The notes: generated from the sequence alone by a model not told the origin. DNA of 64,000 nt from Flavobacterium hydrophilum (GCF_003202405.1 NZ_QJHL01000001.1:186001-250000), one strand, 5' to 3'. Counted from the first letter of the stretch, positions 1 through 10,493 are shown. Program-made: numbers and translations.

Positions 1-806
1 TAGGCCCAAACGGAAGCGGAAAATCAACAACTTTAGGAATTGTTCTGAATGTTGTGAACCGGACATCTGGTAATTATAGCTGGTTTGGCGGAAAAATGCA
101 GACTCACGACGCCTTGAAAAAAGTGGGTGCTATAATTGAAAGACCTAATTTTTATCCTTACATGACTGCTGAAGAAAACCTGAAGCTGGTGTGCAAAATA
201 AAAAGCATTGATTATTCTAAAATTAGTGAAAAGCTTGATTTAGTTGGTTTGACAGAAAGAAAGAATAGTAAGTTCAGTACTTTTTCACTGGGAATGAAGC
301 AGCGTTTGGCAATTGCTTCGGCACTTTTAAATGATCCTGAAATTTTAATTTTAGATGAGCCAACGAATGGTTTGGATCCACAGGGAATTCATCAGATTCG
401 CGATATTATTAGAAAAATCGCTTCGTTGGGAACTACCATTTTATTGGCTTCCCATTTATTGGATGAAGTCGAGAAAGTATGTTCGCATGTGGTTGTTTTG
501 CGAAAAGGAGAGATGCTGTATTCGGGTTCTGTAGACGGGATGTCTGCAAATGAAGGTTTCTTTGAAGTTCAGTCTGAAGATAATGAAGCTTTGAAATCCG
601 TTTTAAATGAACATTCGGCTGTTGACAGGATTACTGAAGAAGAAGGAAAAGTTTTGGTTTATTTAAAATCAGAGTTATCAGCTTCAGAACTAAATCAGTT
701 TTTATTTTCCAGAAATATTGTACTGAGTCATTTAGTAAGACGAAAAAACAGTTTAGAAGCCCAATTTTTAGAATTAACCAAAAACGCCAGCGTTCAAAAT
801 AATTAA
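1..806 (+). CDS. ABC transporter ATP-binding protein, 5' end outside window
   Basis: ATPase subunit of an ABC exporter of the bacitracin/lantibiotic-resistance (BcrA-like) type; it powers the membrane partner encoded immediately downstream. The reading frame is open to the window edge. The first readable residues, at 3-29, are the Walker A motif GPNGSGKST, so the GTG at 54 is an internal codon and the gene begins before base 1. Other motifs seen are a degenerate signature FSLGMKQRL, Walker B ILILDEPTNGLDP and the switch histidine in LLASHLLDEV. It ends 2 bases before the permease gene, so the two are co-transcribed. The substrate cannot be read from the sequence; peptide-antibiotic export or a membrane-stress role is possible from family knowledge. 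Confidence 0.9.
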   Translation, partial: GPNGSGKSTTLGIVLNVVNRTSGNYSWFGGKMQTHDALKKVGAIIERPNFYPYMTAEENLKLVCKIKSIDYSKISEKLDLVGLTERKNSKFSTFSLGMKQRLAIASALLNDPEILILDEPTNGLDPQGIHQIRDIIRKIASLGTTILLASHLLDEVEKVCSHVVVLRKGEMLYSGSVDGMSANEGFFEVQSEDNEALKSVLNEHSAVDRITEEEGKVLVYLKSELSASELNQFLFSRNIVLSHLVRRKNSLEAQFLELTKNASVQNN

Positions 807-808
807 CC

Positions 809-1645
809 ATGAACAGACTTATCTCTATAGAATTTCAAAAAATCTGGAAAAATAAAGCCAGTAAAGTATTAACATTAACTTATTTCATTTTACTTTCATT
901 TATCGCTTTAATTGCGTCAATAAAATTTGATTTGGGAATTTTTAAATTCCATTTAGCTGAAATGGGGATTTTTAATTTTCCGTTTATTTGGCATTTTAAT
1001 ACGTATGTTGCTGCCTGGCTGAAATTTTTTCTGGCGATTGTAATCGTTTCTATGATGGCAAATGAATATAGTTATGGAACTTTGAAGCAAAATTTGATTG
1101 ATGGTTTAAGCAAAAAAGAATTTGTATTGTCTAAATTCTTTACGGTTGTCGTTTTTGCTTTTTGCTCTACAATTTTCGTTTTTGTAATGAGTCTCATTTT
1201 AGGACTTTGTTTCTCATCTTATACAGAATTCGGAATTATTTTCACGGATTTGGATTATCTCTTAGCCTTTTTTATAAAACTAACAGGATTCTTTTCTTTC
1301 TGTTTGTTTTTAGGAATTTTAGTAAAAAGATCCGCTTTTGCATTAGGTTTTCTTTTGGTTTGGAGCATACTTGAAGGGATTGCAAAAGGGCTTTTAATAT
1401 TTAAAATCTTCCCGGAAAGTACTATTGGCTATACAATTATGAAATTCTTTCCATTAGAGGCAATGTCAAATTTAATTGTTGAACCATTCACAAGATTGTC
1501 TGTGATCAAAACCATTGGTACCCAAATGGGTGTTGAAAATGTTAAAGATTATAGTGTTGACTATTTTTCAGTTTTAATTGTAATGGTCTGGACTTTCTTA
1601 TTTGTTTACTTTTCATATAAGTTGTTGAAAAAAAGAGATTTGTAG
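809..1645 (+). CDS. ABC-2 type transporter permease
   Basis: Membrane subunit of 278 residues paired with the preceding ATPase. About six hydrophobic segments are visible, including one near residues 20-38, a cluster between about 65 and 185, and a final one near 250-270. A short cytoplasmic start (MNRLISIEFQKIWKNK) and a basic C-terminal tail are typical of ABC2_membrane_2/BcrB-like permeases. The ATG lies 2 bases after the ATPase stop, which supports translational coupling. Together the pair forms a simple two-gene exporter. No extracellular domain or binding protein is present, so export rather than import is likely. Confidence 0.85.
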   Translation: MNRLISIEFQKIWKNKASKVLTLTYFILLSFIALIASIKFDLGIFKFHLAEMGIFNFPFIWHFNTYVAAWLKFFLAIVIVSMMANEYSYGTLKQNLIDGLSKKEFVLSKFFTVVVFAFCSTIFVFVMSLILGLCFSSYTEFGIIFTDLDYLLAFFIKLTGFFSFCLFLGILVKRSAFALGFLLVWSILEGIAKGLLIFKIFPESTIGYTIMKFFPLEAMSNLIVEPFTRLSVIKTIGTQMGVENVKDYSVDYFSVLIVMVWTFLFVYFSYKLLKKRDL

Positions 1646-1696
1646 CGTTATTGATAATGTAGTTTTTTTCAGATTATTTGAATATATTTAGAGAAA

Positions 1697-1704
1697 TAAC
1701 TTTG
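1697..1704 (+). promoter_or_regulatory. Minus-7 box TAACTTTG for the large secreted protein
   Basis: Matches the Bacteroidetes consensus TAnnTTTG, with a TTTG at 1677-1680 as a possible minus-33 element (16-base spacer, slightly short). It lies about 60 bases before the ATG at 1767. Confidence 0.5.
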
Positions 1705-1766
1705 TAAAAAGGGGTAAAAAAATATTTTGATTTTAAAAGTAATCTAAAAATTATTACTTTTAAAAT

Positions 1767-4700
1767 ATGCTAAAAAATATACTTTTATATCTTTCATTGC
1801 TGTTATTACCATTTTTGAGTTTTTCACAATTTAGTAAAACTCATTATATCCCACCAGTGGTGGCTTCCAGTGGTGTGCCAGTAGGTGAGCAGTATATTTA
1901 TATTTCAACCCCAAGTTTAACTCCGGTTAATTTTAGTATAAACGAAATTGGAGGAGTAACTACTAAAGGAATAGTTTCCAGGGATACTCCTTATATCTTT
2001 GATATTAACGCACACAATGCGAATCAGCTTGTTCTTGAAGAATTTGAAGTAAGCAATATTCAATCTAATCGTGGCTATACTATTGAGGCAGGAGATGTTG
2101 TGTATGCGACAGTTAGAGTTATTGACAGAACAGGGAATCAGGCAAGTGAAATAGTTTCTAAAGGGTTAGCTGCATTAGGAACTCAGTTTAGAATTAGTGG
2201 TCTTACCAATAAATTAAACGAAGGTTATTCAGACAGACATTTAACATTTGCATCTGTTTTAGCAACTGAAAATAATACAGTAGTCAGTTTTAAAGATATC
2301 AAAACAGGTGCGGTTTTGATAAATAATGTTCTTACAGGAAACTCACTACCAAATATTACTTTAAATAGTGGAGAAAGTTATACTATTGCAGTCCAGGGCC
2401 CTACACCAATTAATAATGATGCGCTGATTGGAGCGTTAATTACTTCGAATAAACCTATTGCTGTCAATTGTGGTTCGTTTGCCGGATCTAATGGAGAGGT
2501 AAGGAATAATATTGACTTAGGTATTGATCAAATTGTTTCTGCAGAAAGAACCGGAACTGAGTATGTATTTATTAAAAGTACAGGTTCAGAAAACGTAGAA
2601 AAAGTGATTTTAATAGCCCATGAAGATGATACCGAAATATTTTTGAATGGCTCTGCAACTCCGGATTACTCTATTGATGCGGGTGAATATGTTTCGCTTT
2701 TAGGTTCATATTATAATGTTCAGGGTAATTTATATGTACGTTCCAGCAAAAATATTTTTGCCTATCAAAGTATTGGCGATGCTGTAAGAGGAGATGAAGC
2801 TAATCAGGAAATGTTTTTTGTACCGCCCTTAAGCTGCCAGACTCCAAAATCCATAGATAATATTCCTTCGATTGAGTCAGTGGGGAATCGTGTTTTTAAA
2901 GGCAGGGTTACGATTACAACAAAAAAAGGTTCAGATTTAAATTTTATAATTGATAAGGTTCCATACACTTTAGCTTCACTACTTCCAGAAGTAAAGGTTT
3001 TTGGACCAAGTGCCGTTACAGGCAATACAGAATATGAATGCTATGTTCTAACGGGGCTAAAAGGAAATGTCTCGGTGTTTTCGACTTCACAATTGTATTT
3101 GGCAGCTTATGGAAGTGATGATGCAGCAACATTTGGGGGATACTACTCAGGTTTTACTTTTAAACCGGAAATTAATTTTCAACAATTAAGTGTAACCCAA
3201 TCAGGCTGTATTCCTAATGTCAGACTTAATGTAAGTTCCGTGGCTGGATTTGATGTATTTGAGTGGTATTTTAATGATGTCAAAATTCCAGAAGCAGTTT
3301 CAAATTCATATTCACCAACGCAACCCGGATATTACAAAGTAAAAGCGACGTTGTCCGCCTGTGGTACAGATTTCTTCTCTGATGAAATTCCGGTTAGTGA
3401 TTGCCCGACAGACATGGATAATGATAAAGCAAATGATAATATAGATCAGGATAATGATGGGGATGGGATAACGAATTGTACTGAATCGTTTGGAAATAAT
3501 CCTGTAGATATTTCTACTCCAAGTTCTAAAAATATTTCTATTGGTACATATACTAATTCATTCACAGGATCTGTTACCACTTCAATGACAGCCAGCAGTA
3601 TTCCTTTTTTAGGAAATACTGACGGAAGTTTTATTAGTGAAGTACCTGCAGGAAAAACCAATTGGGTAAAGTACACGATGAATTTTGCTCAACCGGTCTC
3701 AGTTGGACTGGATTATATTACTGCAGGAAATACTGCTGATTTGCTGAATTCTACTGCTGAATATATTGTGAATTCAGAAATCAACAAAACAATAACCGTA
3801 TTAAATCCAAACAATCAATTATTGATTGATACCAATTATGACGGTTTTTATGAAAGCGGTGTAACTGAGTTTTCATCCTTTGAAATCCGTTTCAGGTTAA
3901 ATGGTGCTGTTCCATTAGCACCCGGAACCGGAACTTTTAAGTTTTTAACGAATCAGTCTAAAATGATTAGTTTTAAACATCAAAATTTATCCGACACAGC
4001 TGCAAATAAAACATCCTTAAAGTTTTATTTAGCTTGTGTTCCTAAAGATTCCGATGGCGATGGAATTTCAGATCAGTTAGATTTGGATAGTGATAATGAT
4101 GGTATCCCGGATTCAGTTGAAGCACAGGCTACAAACTTAAAAGTGGTATCTAATGTAGATGCCAATCACGATGGAATTGATGATGTTTATGGAAACGGGA
4201 TAACACCAGTGGATTTCGACAATGATACTATTCCTGATTATTTAGATTTGGATAGTGATAATGATGGAATTTACGATTTGACAGAATCAGGAAGTAATGC
4301 CGTAGATACAAATTTTAATGGTGCAATTGACGGGAATAATTTTGGAAGAAACGGATTAGCAGATTCTGTAGAAACTACTCCTGAAAGTGGAAAACTAAAT
4401 TACAGTATAACAGATACTGATTCAGATGGTGTTTATAATTATTTCGAACTTGATAGCGATGATGATTTATGTCCGGACGTTATAGAAGCTGGATTTATTG
4501 ATGTTAATAATGATCGTTTTTTGGGAGCAGTTTCTCCTGTAGTAAATAGAAATGGGATTGTTACAAGTGGAATTGGTTATACAGCTCCAAATTTAAATTA
4601 TGTGATTGCAGCCCCAATTATTATTGACAAGCAACCAGAAAATAAATCGGTTTGTGAACTACAGAATACAGTTTTTACAATCACGGCTGCATCGGTCACA

Positions 4701-6287
4701 GGTTATCAATGGCAGGTTTCAAGAAACAATGGTGCGATCTGGACTGATTTAGTTAATAATGTAACTTATTCAGGTGTGAATTCGGCATCCTTAACAGTAT
4801 CTGATGTTTTGAAATCGATGAATACTTATCAATACAGAGTGTTCTTGAACCGAGCAGGAAATTCATGCGGATTATATTCTAATACTGCAACTTTGACAAT
4901 ATTAGCATTACCAATAATCAATTCACCGATAACTTTAGTGCAGTGCGATGATGATACAGACGGTATTTCGACATTTAATCTGACACAGAAAAATAATAGT
5001 ATTTCATTAAATTCGGCTTTAGAAAGTTTTAGTTATTATAATACTAAGGTAGCTGCCGAATCAAAAGATAATTCATTATTAATTGCAAATCCTTTAGCTT
5101 ATAATACTTCTGATAAAACAATTTACGTGCGTATTGAAAATGCAAATGGCTGTTTTACTGTATCACAATTGAATCTTGTTATTTCTGTGACTCAAATTCC
5201 GAATAGCTTTAAAATTGCAGATTTTCAGGTATGTGATGATTTTGTAAATGGAATTAGTACAGATACAGATGGTATTTCGGGGTTTGATTTTAGTAATGTA
5301 ACACAGCAAATCAAAAATACTCTTCCGGCTTCTGCATCAAATTATACTGTAAGTTATTATAAAAATGAAACTGATTTTCTTGCGGAAACAGATGCTTTGG
5401 GAAAATCATTAGAGATTACAGATATTTCAAATTATCGAAACACCGGATATCCAAACAATCAAAAAATTTGGGTAAGAGTAGAAAATTCTTTATCTAATGA
5501 TTGTTTTGGATTTACAACTTTTAATTTAATCGTAAATCCATTTCCAAGTATAGATTTAAACACTGACGGACTGGAAAATGAAATTGTCTGTAACAATCTG
5601 CCGGAATTTATGGTGAAGCTTGAAGCAGGGATTAATGATGGTACACCAATAAATAATTACACATATCAATGGTATTTGAATGGAGATGTAATTTCTGGAG
5701 CAACAACTTATTTTGTAGAAGTTAATAAAGAAGGAACCTATACTGTTGAAGTGAAAAATACAAATAATTGTTCCAGAACCCGAACAATAAAAGTCGTGGC
5801 ATCAAATATTGCTGATATTACAGCTGTTAAAGTTAAGGACCTAAGCGAGTATAATTCGGTTTCAATAGATGTAGCAGGACCTGGGGAATATGTTTATAGT
5901 ATTGCAGATTCAAACGGACCATATCAGGATTCAAATTTATTCGAAAATGTTCCTGTTGGTTTTCATACCGTTTACATTAAAGACTTGAATGGATGCGGAA
6001 TTGCTGAAAAAGAAATTGCAGTTCTTGGAGTTCCAAAATTTTTTACTCCAAATGGAGACAGGCATAATGATGTATGGAAAATCGAAGGAGTAAGCGCGGA
6101 TTTCTTTTCAAAATCTATCATTTATATTTTTGACAGGTATGGTAAAATGATCACGCAAATTTCTGGCTCTGGTTCAGGTTGGGATGGCACATTTCAGGGA
6201 ACTCCGCTTCCGGCAGATGATTATTGGTACACTGCAAAATTTGAAGATGGCCGTGAAGCAAAAGGACATTTTACTTTAAAAAGATAA
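1767..6287 (+). CDS. Secreted type IX (gliding-motility C-terminal) adhesin-like protein
   Basis: Protein of 1506 residues. A signal peptide (MLKNILLYLSLLLLPFLSFSQ) is followed by a region resembling the IgGFc-binding N-terminal domain (about residues 30-470). Four acidic thrombospondin type-3-like calcium-binding stretches follow, near 548-570, 761-785, 815-840 and 883-905, each rich in DxDxDG. After these come Ig-like or PKD-like sections. The last 86 residues (from about 1421, VPKFFTPNGD to KGHFTLKR) match the gliding-motility-associated C-terminal domain, a type B sorting signal for the type IX secretion system. The expected location is the cell surface or outside the cell, probably in adhesion. 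It is monocistronic, between its own promoter and a terminator. Its ligand is unknown. Confidence 0.9.
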   Translation: MLKNILLYLSLLLLPFLSFSQFSKTHYIPPVVASSGVPVGEQYIYISTPSLTPVNFSINEIGGVTTKGIVSRDTPYIFDINAHNANQLVLEEFEVSNIQSNRGYTIEAGDVVYATVRVIDRTGNQASEIVSKGLAALGTQFRISGLTNKLNEGYSDRHLTFASVLATENNTVVSFKDIKTGAVLINNVLTGNSLPNITLNSGESYTIAVQGPTPINNDALIGALITSNKPIAVNCGSFAGSNGEVRNNIDLGIDQIVSAERTGTEYVFIKSTGSENVEKVILIAHEDDTEIFLNGSATPDYSIDAGEYVSLLGSYYNVQGNLYVRSSKNIFAYQSIGDAVRGDEANQEMFFVPPLSCQTPKSIDNIPSIESVGNRVFKGRVTITTKKGSDLNFIIDKVPYTLASLLPEVKVFGPSAVTGNTEYECYVLTGLKGNVSVFSTSQLYLAAYGSDDAATFGGYYSGFTFKPEINFQQLSVTQSGCIPNVRLNVSSVAGFDVFEWYFNDVKIPEAVSNSYSPTQPGYYKVKATLSACGTDFFSDEIPVSDCPTDMDNDKANDNIDQDNDGDGITNCTESFGNNPVDISTPSSKNISIGTYTNSFTGSVTTSMTASSIPFLGNTDGSFISEVPAGKTNWVKYTMNFAQPVSVGLDYITAGNTADLLNSTAEYIVNSEINKTITVLNPNNQLLIDTNYDGFYESGVTEFSSFEIRFRLNGAVPLAPGTGTFKFLTNQSKMISFKHQNLSDTAANKTSLKFYLACVPKDSDGDGISDQLDLDSDNDGIPDSVEAQATNLKVVSNVDANHDGIDDVYGNGITPVDFDNDTIPDYLDLDSDNDGIYDLTESGSNAVDTNFNGAIDGNNFGRNGLADSVETTPESGKLNYSITDTDSDGVYNYFELDSDDDLCPDVIEAGFIDVNNDRFLGAVSPVVNRNGIVTSGIGYTAPNLNYVIAAPIIIDKQPENKSVCELQNTVFTITAASVTGYQWQVSRNNGAIWTDLVNNVTYSGVNSASLTVSDVLKSMNTYQYRVFLNRAGNSCGLYSNTATLTILALPIINSPITLVQCDDDTDGISTFNLTQKNNSISLNSALESFSYYNTKVAAESKDNSLLIANPLAYNTSDKTIYVRIENANGCFTVSQLNLVISVTQIPNSFKIADFQVCDDFVNGISTDTDGISGFDFSNVTQQIKNTLPASASNYTVSYYKNETDFLAETDALGKSLEITDISNYRNTGYPNNQKIWVRVENSLSNDCFGFTTFNLIVNPFPSIDLNTDGLENEIVCNNLPEFMVKLEAGINDGTPINNYTYQWYLNGDVISGATTYFVEVNKEGTYTVEVKNTNNCSRTRTIKVVASNIADITAVKVKDLSEYNSVSIDVAGPGEYVYSIADSNGPYQDSNLFENVPVGFHTVYIKDLNGCGIAEKEIAVLGVPKFFTPNGDRHNDVWKIEGVSADFFSKSIIYIFDRYGKMITQISGSGSGWDGTFQGTPLPADDYWYTAKFEDGREAKGHFTLKR

Positions 6288-6311
6288 CATTTTAGATTCA
6301 ATAAATGGTGT

Positions 6312-6360
6312 AAAAAAAAATCCCAAATTCCATTTTAGATTGGAATTTGGGATTTATTAT
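6312..6360. terminator. Bidirectional intrinsic terminator
   Basis: A 12-bp perfect stem (6321-6332 with 6341-6352) around an 8-base loop, with an A-run on the left and a T-rich right side. It serves both the secreted-protein gene (plus) and typA (minus). Confidence 0.85.
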
Positions 6361-6375
6361 ATTGAACTTTAGAAA

Positions 6376-8172
6376 TTAGAATTTAAATCTTTTTCTGTCA
6401 GTTTCTGTTAAATAGATTTTTCTCAAACGAATAGATTTTGGTGTAACCTCTACATATTCATCTTTTTGAATGTATTCTAAAGCTTCTTCTAAAGAGAAAA
6501 TGATTGGAGGAATAATTCTCGCTTTTTCATCAGCTCCTGAAGAACGAACGTTAGATTGTTTTTTCTCTTTAGTTACGTTTACACACATATCATCAGCACG
6601 AGAGTTTTCTCCAATTACCTGACCTTCGTAAATTTCAGTATTTGGTTCAACAAAAAACTTACCACGATCTTGTAATTTATCGATAGAATAAGGAATTGCT
6701 TTTCCTTTTTCCATAGAAATCAATGAACCTTTGTTACGTCCGGCAATTTCTCCTTTGTAAGGCTCATATCCTATAAAACGGTGTGCCATAATAGCCTCAC
6801 CAGCTGTTGCAGTAAGTAATTGGTTACGCAATCCAATAATTCCACGTGATGGTATATTGAATTTTACAATCATACGCTCACCTTTAGTTTCCATACTCAA
6901 CATTTCGCCTTTGCGAAGTGTCACGAATTCAACCGCTCTTCCTGAAAGATTTTCTGGTAAATCGATTGTTAATTCCTCAATTGGCTCACATTTAACACCA
7001 TCAACTTCTTTGATGATAACCTGTGGCTGACCGATTTGTAATTCGTAACCTTCTCTTCTCATTGTTTCAATAAGAACAGATAAGTGAAGTACACCACGAC
7101 CAAAAACCATGAATTTATCAGCAGAATCAGTTTCACCCAGCTTCATAGCTAAGTTTTTCTCTAATTCTTTTGTTAATCTTTCTCTAATATGACGTGAAGT
7201 TACAAATTTACCTTCTTTACCAAAGAATGGAGAGTCGTTAATAGTAAACAACATACTCATTGTCGGCTCATCAATAGCAATAGATGCTAAACCTTCAGGG
7301 TTTTCATGATCAGAGATGGTGTCACCAATTTCAAAACCTTCAACTCCAACAATAGCACAAATATCTCCGGCAATTACTTCTGTAACTTTTTTACGTCCAA
7401 GACCTTCAAAAGTATGTAATTCTTTAATTCTTGATTTTGTTATAGTACCATCTCTTTTTACTAAAGATATTGGCATACCTTCTTTAAGAACACCTCTTTC
7501 AAGACGACCAATAGCAATACGACCTGTAAAAGCTGAGAAGTCTAAAGATGTAATCAACATTTGAGGAGTTCCTTCAGAAACTTTAGGCGCAGGTACATTG
7601 TCAACAACCATATCTAATAATGCTTCAACATTATCAGTTACATTTTCCCAATGATCAGACATCCAGTTGTTTTTAGCAGAACCATAAACTGTTGGGAAAT
7701 CCAACTGCCATTCTTCAGCTCCTAATTCAAACATTAAGTCAAAAACTTTTTCGTGAACTTCTTCAGGAGTACAGTTTTCTTTATCAACTTTATTGATAAC
7801 TACACAAGGCTTAAGACCTAAATCAATTGCTTTTTGTAATACGAAACGCGTTTGTGGCATCGGACCTTCAAAGGCATCCACTAGCAAACATACACCATCG
7901 GCCATGTTCAATACACGTTCTACTTCACCTCCAAAATCGGCGTGGCCAGGAGTGTCAATAATATTGATTTTTGTTCCTTTATATTGAACAGAAACGTTTT
8001 TAGAAGTAATAGTAATACCTCTCTCACGCTCTAAATCGTTATTATCAAGAATTAAATCACCTGTATTTTCGTTGTCACGAAATAATTGACAGTGATACAT
8101 AATTTTATCAACCAAAGTGGTTTTACCGTGATCGACGTGGGCAATAATTGCAATGTTTCTAATAGATTCCAT
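6376..8172 (-). CDS. typA: Translational GTPase TypA/BipA
   Basis: Ribosome-associated GTPase of the EF-G family, 598 residues, the usual length for TypA. Seen motifs are G1 AHVDHGKTT, switch [17 protein letters not shown] and G4 NKVDK, followed by the domain II barrel, the EF-G-like domain III and V folds, and the TypA-specific C-terminal domain ending in RKRFKF. The family acts in 50S assembly and stress or low-temperature growth. It is a single gene with a TACCTTTG minus-7 box just upstream and a shared terminator downstream. The identification is secure; the regulation is only inferred from the promoter. Confidence 0.97.
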   Translation of the reverse strand: MESIRNIAIIAHVDHGKTTLVDKIMYHCQLFRDNENTGDLILDNNDLERERGITITSKNVSVQYKGTKINIIDTPGHADFGGEVERVLNMADGVCLLVDAFEGPMPQTRFVLQKAIDLGLKPCVVINKVDKENCTPEEVHEKVFDLMFELGAEEWQLDFPTVYGSAKNNWMSDHWENVTDNVEALLDMVVDNVPAPKVSEGTPQMLITSLDFSAFTGRIAIGRLERGVLKEGMPISLVKRDGTITKSRIKELHTFEGLGRKKVTEVIAGDICAIVGVEGFEIGDTISDHENPEGLASIAIDEPTMSMLFTINDSPFFGKEGKFVTSRHIRERLTKELEKNLAMKLGETDSADKFMVFGRGVLHLSVLIETMRREGYELQIGQPQVIIKEVDGVKCEPIEELTIDLPENLSGRAVEFVTLRKGEMLSMETKGERMIVKFNIPSRGIIGLRNQLLTATAGEAIMAHRFIGYEPYKGEIAGRNKGSLISMEKGKAIPYSIDKLQDRGKFFVEPNTEIYEGQVIGENSRADDMCVNVTKEKKQSNVRSSGADEKARIIPPIIFSLEEALEYIQKDEYVEVTPKSIRLRKIYLTETDRKRFKF

Positions 8173-8191
8173 CTGTGATTTTTAATGGGTG

Positions 8192-8199
8192 CAAAGGTA
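8192..8199 (-). promoter_or_regulatory. Minus-7 box TACCTTTG for typA
   Basis: Consensus TAnnTTTG on the minus strand, 20 bases before the typA ATG. No clear minus-33 TTG is seen at the usual spacing. Confidence 0.55.
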
Positions 8200-8327
8200 C
8201 ACTTTATTTTGATATAAAAAACGTTTTGGAGATAGTTTACGTAATGCCAATGAATTAGTTTAACGAAATGGTAATAATTCTATCGATTTAAAAGTATTTC
8301 TACTTGGTTGAATTTGGTTTATTTGCC

Positions 8328-8335
8328 TATATTTG
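8328..8335 (+). promoter_or_regulatory. Minus-7 box TATATTTG for the PAS kinase
   Basis: Preceded by TTG at 8308-8310 with a 17-base spacer, a full match to the Bacteroidetes promoter pattern. It ends only 4 bases before the kinase ATG at 8340, which would make the message leaderless. Confidence 0.6.
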
Positions 8336-8339
8336 AGTA

Positions 8340-10049
8340 ATGAAAAGTAAACCCAAACAAATTACACTGATATATATTATCACTTCGTTATTTATGGCTA
8401 TCTTATGTCATAAATTTCTAGTTTACTACGCTTTAAAAACAGAGTTTTTTTATTTTAGTTTTATAAAGGATATCTTTTTTATCTTTTTTACAGGGCTTAT
8501 TTTTAATTATATTTTATCCAAAAATGAAAGTAGAAATATTTCCATTTTAAAGAAAATGCAATTAACTAATCAAGAGATTAAGGAATCTAATGAGAAGTAT
8601 GATATAGTTGCAAAAGCTACAAGTGATACTATATGGGACTGGAGAATTCAGGAAGATTACATCACATGGAATAAAGGAATCGAAAATGTTTTTGGATATA
8701 AGCAGGGAGATGTAGGCGCAACTTCCAAATGGTGGTTTGATAAAATACATCCCGAAGACAGCATCAAAATGTCTGTTAAATTATATTCTTTTATTGAACA
8801 AAAGACCGAAAAATGGCAGGATCAATATCGTTTCAGATGTGCTGATGGTACTTATAAATATGTTTTAGACAGAGGTTTTCTTTTAAAAGATGAAAACGGT
8901 AAAGCTGTCCGAATGATTGGTGCTATTCAGGATATAACAAAACAAAAAGAAGAAGAACAGAGACTTAAGCTCTTAGAAACAGTAATTACACAATCTAAAG
9001 ATTCAATTTTAATTACCGAAGCAAATTCGACAGATGGAAAAATTCCAAGGATTGTTTACGTAAATCCCGCATTCACGAAGATGTCCGGATACGAATCTGA
9101 TGAGATTTTGGGACAATCCCCCAATTTATTTAAAGGACCTAATTCTGATTCTGAAGCCTTAAAAAAAGTATTAAAAGCAATTAAGGATGAAAAAGAATGT
9201 TTAATTGAAACGGTAAGTTACAGTAAAAGCAAAACAGAATATTGGGTCCGGTTTTCAATGATTCCAATTTTTACTGCTGAGGGTGTTTTGTCACATTGGA
9301 TATCAATTCAGCAGGACATTACTGAAGAAAGAAAATTAGAAACCGAAAAAGAACATTTAATCCGTGAATTGACCCAAAACAATAAAGATTTAAAACAATT
9401 CTCTTATATAACTTCTCATAATTTAAGAGCTCCGTTATCTAATTTAATGGGATTGTTAAATTTAATAGAGGATATTCCTGTCGAAAATACGGAGATGGAG
9501 GAAATATTGAGTGGTTTTTATAAGTCTACTCATCTCCTTAATGAAACAATTAATGATTTAGTAAAAGTTATCATTATAAAAGATAATCCCTCAATGCAGA
9601 AAGAAATGGTTTCTTTGGCTGAAGTTTTTGAAAATGTATTTGGTCAGTTATCCTTTCAAATAGAAGCACATAAGCCAATCATAAAACTTAAATTGGATAA
9701 AGTTCCTTTACTTAACACAAATAAGGCATATATTGAAAGTATATTACTAAATTTGTTGACCAATTCTATAAAATATAAATCGGAGAATCGAAAACTAAAA
9801 ATTTCTATAACCGCTGAACAAATTGATCGCAGCGTTTTTTTAACATTTACTGATAATGGAATTGGTATTGATTTAGAAAGAAACGGTGATAAAGTTTTTG
9901 GATTATATCAAAGATTTCATAATTATCCTGATAGTAAAGGTCTTGGTTTGTATCTTGTGAAATCCCAGGTTGAAACTATGGGAGGAACAATTAGTGTTGA
10001 AAGCGAGGTAAACAAAGGAACCTCATTTATGATAACATTTAAAAATTAA
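8340..10049 (+). CDS. Membrane PAS-PAS sensor histidine kinase
   Basis: Sensor kinase of 569 residues. Two hydrophobic segments (about 9-30 and 40-62) are followed by two PAS/PAC units (about 85-200 and 210-330; the first has DTIWDWRIQEDYITWN, the second VYVNPAFTKMSGYESDEILG). A HisKA region follows with the phosphoacceptor His in SHNLRAPLSN, then an HATPase domain with N-box NSIKYK, G1 TDNGIGIDL and G2 LGLYLVKS. It phosphorylates a partner regulator, very probably the single-domain receiver encoded 3 bases downstream. The signal is unknown; the second PAS is of the LOV/redox-like 'NPAFTKMSGY' class but lacks the NCRFLQ flavin-binding motif. The gene may be translated from a leaderless mRNA. 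Confidence 0.92.
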   Translation: MKSKPKQITLIYIITSLFMAILCHKFLVYYALKTEFFYFSFIKDIFFIFFTGLIFNYILSKNESRNISILKKMQLTNQEIKESNEKYDIVAKATSDTIWDWRIQEDYITWNKGIENVFGYKQGDVGATSKWWFDKIHPEDSIKMSVKLYSFIEQKTEKWQDQYRFRCADGTYKYVLDRGFLLKDENGKAVRMIGAIQDITKQKEEEQRLKLLETVITQSKDSILITEANSTDGKIPRIVYVNPAFTKMSGYESDEILGQSPNLFKGPNSDSEALKKVLKAIKDEKECLIETVSYSKSKTEYWVRFSMIPIFTAEGVLSHWISIQQDITEERKLETEKEHLIRELTQNNKDLKQFSYITSHNLRAPLSNLMGLLNLIEDIPVENTEMEEILSGFYKSTHLLNETINDLVKVIIIKDNPSMQKEMVSLAEVFENVFGQLSFQIEAHKPIIKLKLDKVPLLNTNKAYIESILLNLLTNSIKYKSENRKLKISITAEQIDRSVFLTFTDNGIGIDLERNGDKVFGLYQRFHNYPDSKGLGLYLVKSQVETMGGTISVESEVNKGTSFMITFKN

Positions 10050-10052
10050 TTT

Positions 10053-10460
10053 ATGCTGAAACAAATTTTATGTATTGATGATGATCCTATTACATTAATG
10101 CTGTCTAAAAAAGTAATTGCAAAGGCAGGGTTTTCTGAATTAATCATTACAGCTCAAAATGGTGAAGAAGCATTATCGTATTTTAATACTTTAAAATATA
10201 GTAAAGATCAGTCTGTAGAAAAGCCACAATTAATTTTTCTGGATTTAAATATGCCTGTCATGGGAGGCTGGGAGTTTTTAGATCATTTTATAACTCCTGA
10301 TTATGATGAATTCAATACTATAAATGTTGTTGTTTTGTCTTCTACAATTAACCCTGAAGATTTAGCCAAAGCAAAAAAATATTCTATTATTATTGACTTT
10401 CTTTCCAAGCCTATAACGTTACAAATGCTTGAATACCTGAAAAATAAGATTGAACTATAA
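10053..10460 (+). CDS. Single-domain response regulator
   Basis: A receiver domain only, 135 residues, with no output domain. Seen are the acidic pair in CIDDDP, the phosphoacceptor Asp in LIFLDLNMPVMGG, a Thr/Ser in VVLSSTIN and the conserved Lys in FLSKPI. It starts 3 bases after the PAS kinase stop and is followed by a strong terminator, so the two form a closed two-gene operon. Receivers of this kind act by protein-protein contact or as a phosphorelay intermediate; the downstream target is not encoded here. Confidence 0.92.
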   Translation: MLKQILCIDDDPITLMLSKKVIAKAGFSELIITAQNGEEALSYFNTLKYSKDQSVEKPQLIFLDLNMPVMGGWEFLDHFITPDYDEFNTINVVVLSSTINPEDLAKAKKYSIIIDFLSKPITLQMLEYLKNKIEL

Positions 10461-10493
10461 AAAAACGGCAATTAGTAAGTAATTGCCGTTTTT
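10461..10493. terminator. Bidirectional intrinsic terminator
   Basis: A 13-bp perfect stem with a 7-base loop (10474-10480); the A5 and T7 runs at the ends make it work in both directions. It separates the two-component operon from the convergent nucleoid-protein gene. Confidence 0.85.

Noticed and set aside
54..806. GTG at 54 as the start of the ATPase gene
   Set aside because: The frame runs open to the window edge and encodes the Walker A motif before it, so the gene starts further upstream.
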